Assembly (NCBI RefSeq): GCF_000263855.1
Contig: NZ_AJWX01000013.1
Span: forward strand, 104,730-168,729
Length of the DNA stretch: 64,000 bases
Source of the DNA: Pseudomonas sp. M47T1
GTDB taxonomy: Bacteria; Pseudomonadota; Gammaproteobacteria; Pseudomonadales; Pseudomonadaceae
Direction of reading: 5' to 3'
Shown: positions 61,227 to 64,000 of the stretch, piece after piece
Layout of the letters: each line of letters opens with the position of its first letter
Position numbering within the stretch: the stretch's first letter is position 1
The notes under the pieces: generated by a model
Seen by the model: the letters and a program-made list of their open reading frames with translations, nothing else
Told to the model about the DNA's origin: nothing
The model's database searches: none
Program-made: the position numbers and the translations under genes

Positions 61227-62219
61227 TCAGCGGCGATCGATCACGCTGCAGGCGCCGATACCGATCTCGAAATTACCTTCCATCACCTGCACCGGCGCAT
61301 ACAGCCCGGCCGCCGCGGCGCCAGCCCTGATGCGACGCATTTCGGCGAGGTCGTCGGCGGCCATCCAGGTGCGGTCATGGCCCCAGAAGCTGGAGCCGTG
61401 CTGCACCTCGACCGGCTGCCAGGTGGCCGGGTCGATGCTGCGCCCGCCCCAGCCGTACTCGATCATGAAGCCGGACGGCGTATAGAGATAAAACGAGGTC
61501 ATGAAGTCGTTGGTATGGCGGCCCAGCGTCACGCCCACACGGCCTTCGTCGGCCTGGGCCAGGTCATAGGCCTGGCCGACGTCGTCCAGGTGCTGCAACT
61601 CCAGCATGACGTGATGGATGCCGGTCTTGCCCGACTCCACCATGGCCAGGCTGTGGTGCCGCTCGCTGACATGAAAGAAGTACACGCGATATGGATGCGG
61701 CACATAGTCGGTCAGGCGAAAGCCCAGCACGTCGGTGTAAAACCACATCAGGTCGTCGATGCGCTTGACGTGCACCACCGCGTGGCCCATGCCGCCGACA
61801 CCAGTACGAAAGCCGGTCAAAGGGCGCCCGGGCGCGAACGGCTCGGCCGCGATGCGGGCACCGTGGTACGCCATCAGGGCGTTGCCGGCGGGGTCGGTGA
61901 AGGCGATGGCCTGGCGTACGTGGCGGTAATCGCACTCGTTGCGCCCCAGCGGCCGCACGGCGACGTCGATGGCCTCAAGGCGCGCGCCGAGGGCATCCAG
62001 GGTTGCCTCGTCGTCCACCTCCCAGCAGAACACCGCGCTTTCCCCGGCGCCGTCGTCGCGGCTGACCAGTATCCGCTGCTCGCGATCGTCCATGCGAAAC
62101 AGCAGGCCGTCGCGGGTCTTTTCCGCCAGCTGCAGGCCGAGGAAGCGCGGGCCGTATTCGGCCCACTCCTCAAGCTTGGCCGTGCGGATCTCGATTTGCC
62201 CAAGGGCGTTGATCAACAT
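61227..62219 (-). CDS. Extradiol catechol dioxygenase (type I, two-domain VOC)
   Basis: 330-aa meta-cleavage dioxygenase of the BphC/HsaC kind. Fe(II) ligands read as H146 (GGMGHAVVHV), H203 (IHHVMLEL) and E254 (GFMIEYGWG), with the active-site ERHHSLAM. It opens a catechol ring next to a hydroxyl. It lies downstream of a flavin hydroxylase and FAA hydrolase, the usual hydroxylate-cleave-hydrolyse order. ATG 62219 lacks a clear ribosome site but begins the family sequence. Confidence 0.92.
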   Translation of the reverse strand: MLINALGQIEIRTAKLEEWAEYGPRFLGLQLAEKTRDGLLFRMDDREQRILVSRDDGAGESAVFCWEVDDEATLDALGARLEAIDVAVRPLGRNECDYRHVRQAIAFTDPAGNALMAYHGARIAAEPFAPGRPLTGFRTGVGGMGHAVVHVKRIDDLMWFYTDVLGFRLTDYVPHPYRVYFFHVSERHHSLAMVESGKTGIHHVMLELQHLDDVGQAYDLAQADEGRVGVTLGRHTNDFMTSFYLYTPSGFMIEYGWGGRSIDPATWQPVEVQHGSSFWGHDRTWMAADDLAEMRRIRAGAAAAGLYAPVQVMEGNFEIGIGACSVIDRR

Positions 62220-62247
62220 GATTGCCTCGCTGCAGACATCTGCCCGC

Positions 62248-63873
62248 TCAAACGTGGGTGGGCCAGCCGAGCGCCCGGGCGAAGACCCGATGCGCCGCTG
62301 CCAGATCCTTGATCGACCGACCGCGCCACACCACGTGCTGATCGGGGCGCACCAGAATCAACGGCGCGTCATAGATCTTCAGCAACTCTGGCTGGTCGAT
62401 ACGCAGCACCGTGAACGGCAGGTCGCGGCTGCGGGCCGCTTGCTCGAAGTGCTCGGCGGTGCCCTCGGCATCGCTGAACACCAGCAAGGTGAACCAGTCG
62501 CTCAGGCAGTCGTACAAGGCGGCGCCATTGGCCAGATAAACGCTGGGCAGCCGTGCGCCGGGGACGGTGGTCGGTACGTAGGCGAGGGTATCGAGCGGCA
62601 CGACCGCGCCCGCCTCAGGCACCACGATCGGCGAGTCAGCGTAGATGTAGCCCAGCTCGATACCGAAGCTCTCGTTCTCGGCATTGCCGATCTGGCGGAT
62701 CTGCTCGCCCACCTGGGCCCGCGCGCTTTCGCCTTCGGCACCGGGTGCTTCGAGCCGGTCGTCATAGAGCTTGCCGATCTGCACGCGCACCTGATTGTGG
62801 CGCCCGGAGCCTTCGCAGTTGCGCAGGCCTACCGGGCGACGTTCGGCCTCGTAGGCGTGCAGCAGGCCCTCGGCACCAAAGCCGCGGACAATGGCGGCGA
62901 GTTTCCAGGCCACGTCACACGCGTCGCCGATACCGGTGTTCATGCCATAGCCGCCGGTAGGGATGTACTGATGCGCGGCATCGCCGGCGATCAGCACCCG
63001 GCCCTTGCGGTACTGGTCGGCCACCACCAGATGCGGCACCCAGGCATTGGCCACCAGCACCTGATGGGGGATGTCGACGCCGGTAAAGCGCCGGATCAGC
63101 GCCGAGGGATCGGGGCTGCCCAGGGCACTGTCCGGGAAGCGCGTGTGCAGGGTCCAGGTGTCCTTGTCGTTCTGGGCGATCAGGGTGCCGTGGACCGACT
63201 GGTAGTGCCAGGCGAAACCCCAGCGTTGCAGTACCTCGCGGGCATCTGACTTGAAGTGGGTCATGAAGCGCTGCATGACGTTTTCCTGGCCCGTGAGGCC
63301 GATCTCCAGGCACCGCCGGACCTGGCTGCCACCGCCGTCACAACCGACCAGAAACGCACAGCGCACGGTTTCGACGCGATCATCGGCGCGGTGGCGCAAG
63401 GTCACCGTCACGCCTTGCGCATCCTGCACCAGGTCGACCATTTGCACGCCGAAGCGCACATCGATCAGCGGCGCTTCGTCGATCGCGCGCTTGAGCACCG
63501 GCTCGATCTCGACCTGCGAAACCCGCATCGGTGCTTCGAGCGGCTGACTGCCGTCGTTGTGCGCCTGGATGCGCGCATAGGCCTGGTCCACCGTGGCGTA
63601 GCGAAAGCGCTGCAGCTCGTGGCCGGCGAACGAGGTGATCCACGACACATCGAACGGGTGATCAGGCGCCACGGCCGCGGCGCGAAGTTGCGGGACAATG
63701 CCGATGCGCCGGAACAGCTCCATGCTGCGCGCGTTGGTGATGTCCATTTTCGGATGGCGGGTAGTGGTGTCGTTGCGCTCGACCACCATGCAGCGCACGC
63801 CGCGCCGCGCCAGCTCCAGCGCCGTGGTCATGCCGACAGGGCCGCCGCCGGCGATCAATACAGGGATGTTCAT
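62248..63873 (-). CDS. FAD-dependent aromatic hydroxylase (MhpA/PheA-TfdB family)
   Basis: 541-aa flavoprotein monooxygenase that hydroxylates a phenol to a catechol. Motifs: FAD dinucleotide fold LIAGGGPVGMTTALELARRG, the DG-type VGCDGGGSQVRR and the second FAD motif GRVLIAGDAAHQYIPTGGYGMNTG. A thioredoxin-like C-terminal domain follows. ATG 63873 is the start at which the fold begins; it has GGGTAGCCCC upstream. It would make the substrate of the extradiol dioxygenase encoded 28 bases downstream. Confidence 0.9.
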   Translation of the reverse strand: MNIPVLIAGGGPVGMTTALELARRGVRCMVVERNDTTTRHPKMDITNARSMELFRRIGIVPQLRAAAVAPDHPFDVSWITSFAGHELQRFRYATVDQAYARIQAHNDGSQPLEAPMRVSQVEIEPVLKRAIDEAPLIDVRFGVQMVDLVQDAQGVTVTLRHRADDRVETVRCAFLVGCDGGGSQVRRCLEIGLTGQENVMQRFMTHFKSDAREVLQRWGFAWHYQSVHGTLIAQNDKDTWTLHTRFPDSALGSPDPSALIRRFTGVDIPHQVLVANAWVPHLVVADQYRKGRVLIAGDAAHQYIPTGGYGMNTGIGDACDVAWKLAAIVRGFGAEGLLHAYEAERRPVGLRNCEGSGRHNQVRVQIGKLYDDRLEAPGAEGESARAQVGEQIRQIGNAENESFGIELGYIYADSPIVVPEAGAVVPLDTLAYVPTTVPGARLPSVYLANGAALYDCLSDWFTLLVFSDAEGTAEHFEQAARSRDLPFTVLRIDQPELLKIYDAPLILVRPDQHVVWRGRSIKDLAAAHRVFARALGWPTHV

Positions 63874-63929
63874 GGGGCTACCCTTCTGTGTGCCTTGGCC
63901 TGATTGCAAAACAAGTGCATCACTTGGAT

Positions 63930-64000
63930 TCAGCGCTCGTCGCGCACAGGGTTGACCAAGGTGCCGATGCCGGAAATCTGGACCTCGACCACGTCGCCGT
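63930..64000 (-). CDS. Fumarylacetoacetate-hydrolase family protein, C-terminal end only
   Basis: Only the last 22 codons are inside the window (GDVVEVQISGIGTLVNPVRDER). This is the typical C-terminus of FAA hydrolases such as 2-hydroxymuconate-type decarboxylases/hydrolases. It is the next step after extradiol cleavage and is the upstream gene of the ring-cleavage operon, so the operon promoter lies beyond base 64000. Confidence 0.8.
   Translation of the reverse strand, partial: GDVVEVQISGIGTLVNPVRDER

Overview
The window is high-GC DNA of the kind found in Pseudomonas or a close relative. The evidence is the FAN1-type nuclease of the P. aeruginosa kind, a canonical LexA box (CTGT-N8-ACAG), and many ATGA gene overlaps. 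The organism itself is inferred. No rRNA, tRNA or CRISPR array was seen.

Left flank (1-9.3 kb): apparently ordinary chromosome. A DNA-repair pair (FAN1-like VRR-NUC nuclease and an XPD/DinG-type helicase with its own N-terminal PD-(D/E)xK nuclease motif) lies under a LexA box. Upstream of it is a MocR-like regulator that lacks the PLP lysine, overlapping a gene I do not recognise. A zinc-free quinone oxidoreductase stands divergent from a LysR regulator.

Boundary and relic (9.3-17.6 kb): a P4-type tyrosine integrase is followed by about 0.5 kb without a convincing gene. Then comes a decayed hydroxyquinol/maleylacetate-type aromatic cluster: Cache protein, cyclase, epimerase, FAA hydrolase, cupin, maleylacetate reductase, hydroxyquinol 1,2-dioxygenase and an AsnC fragment. 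Every one of these carries a frameshift, nonsense codon or truncation, and one junction has removed the start of two divergent genes.

Catabolic island (17.6-64 kb): about 37 intact genes for degradation of an unidentified, probably hydrophobic cyclic or aromatic compound. They include a P450 with its own ferredoxin, reductase and TetR; folE; an amidohydrolase; a thiolase-like protein without the nucleophilic Cys and a distant DUF35 partner; two CoA ligases, two aldehyde dehydrogenases and two BKACE enzymes; five acyl-CoA dehydrogenases; and SDRs, crotonases, two MFS transporters and an envelope module (RND permease, YCF48-like, DUF1329, DUF1302). At the right edge is a ring-cleavage module: flavin hydroxylase, extradiol dioxygenase, FAA hydrolase and an OYE-like reductase.

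The main system-level signal is regulatory. Nine copies of an imperfect palindrome, TAACTGAC-N5-GTCAGTTA, lie ahead of the major transcription units from 19.0 to 54.3 kb. Two of them flank the start region of the TetR gene at 49.8 kb, which is the best candidate for the master repressor. Two other TetR genes have their own, different palindromes (TGGCAGT-N-ACTGCCA and GAGAC-type). The picture is one substrate-responsive regulon with two nested local circuits. The substrate cannot be read from the sequence.
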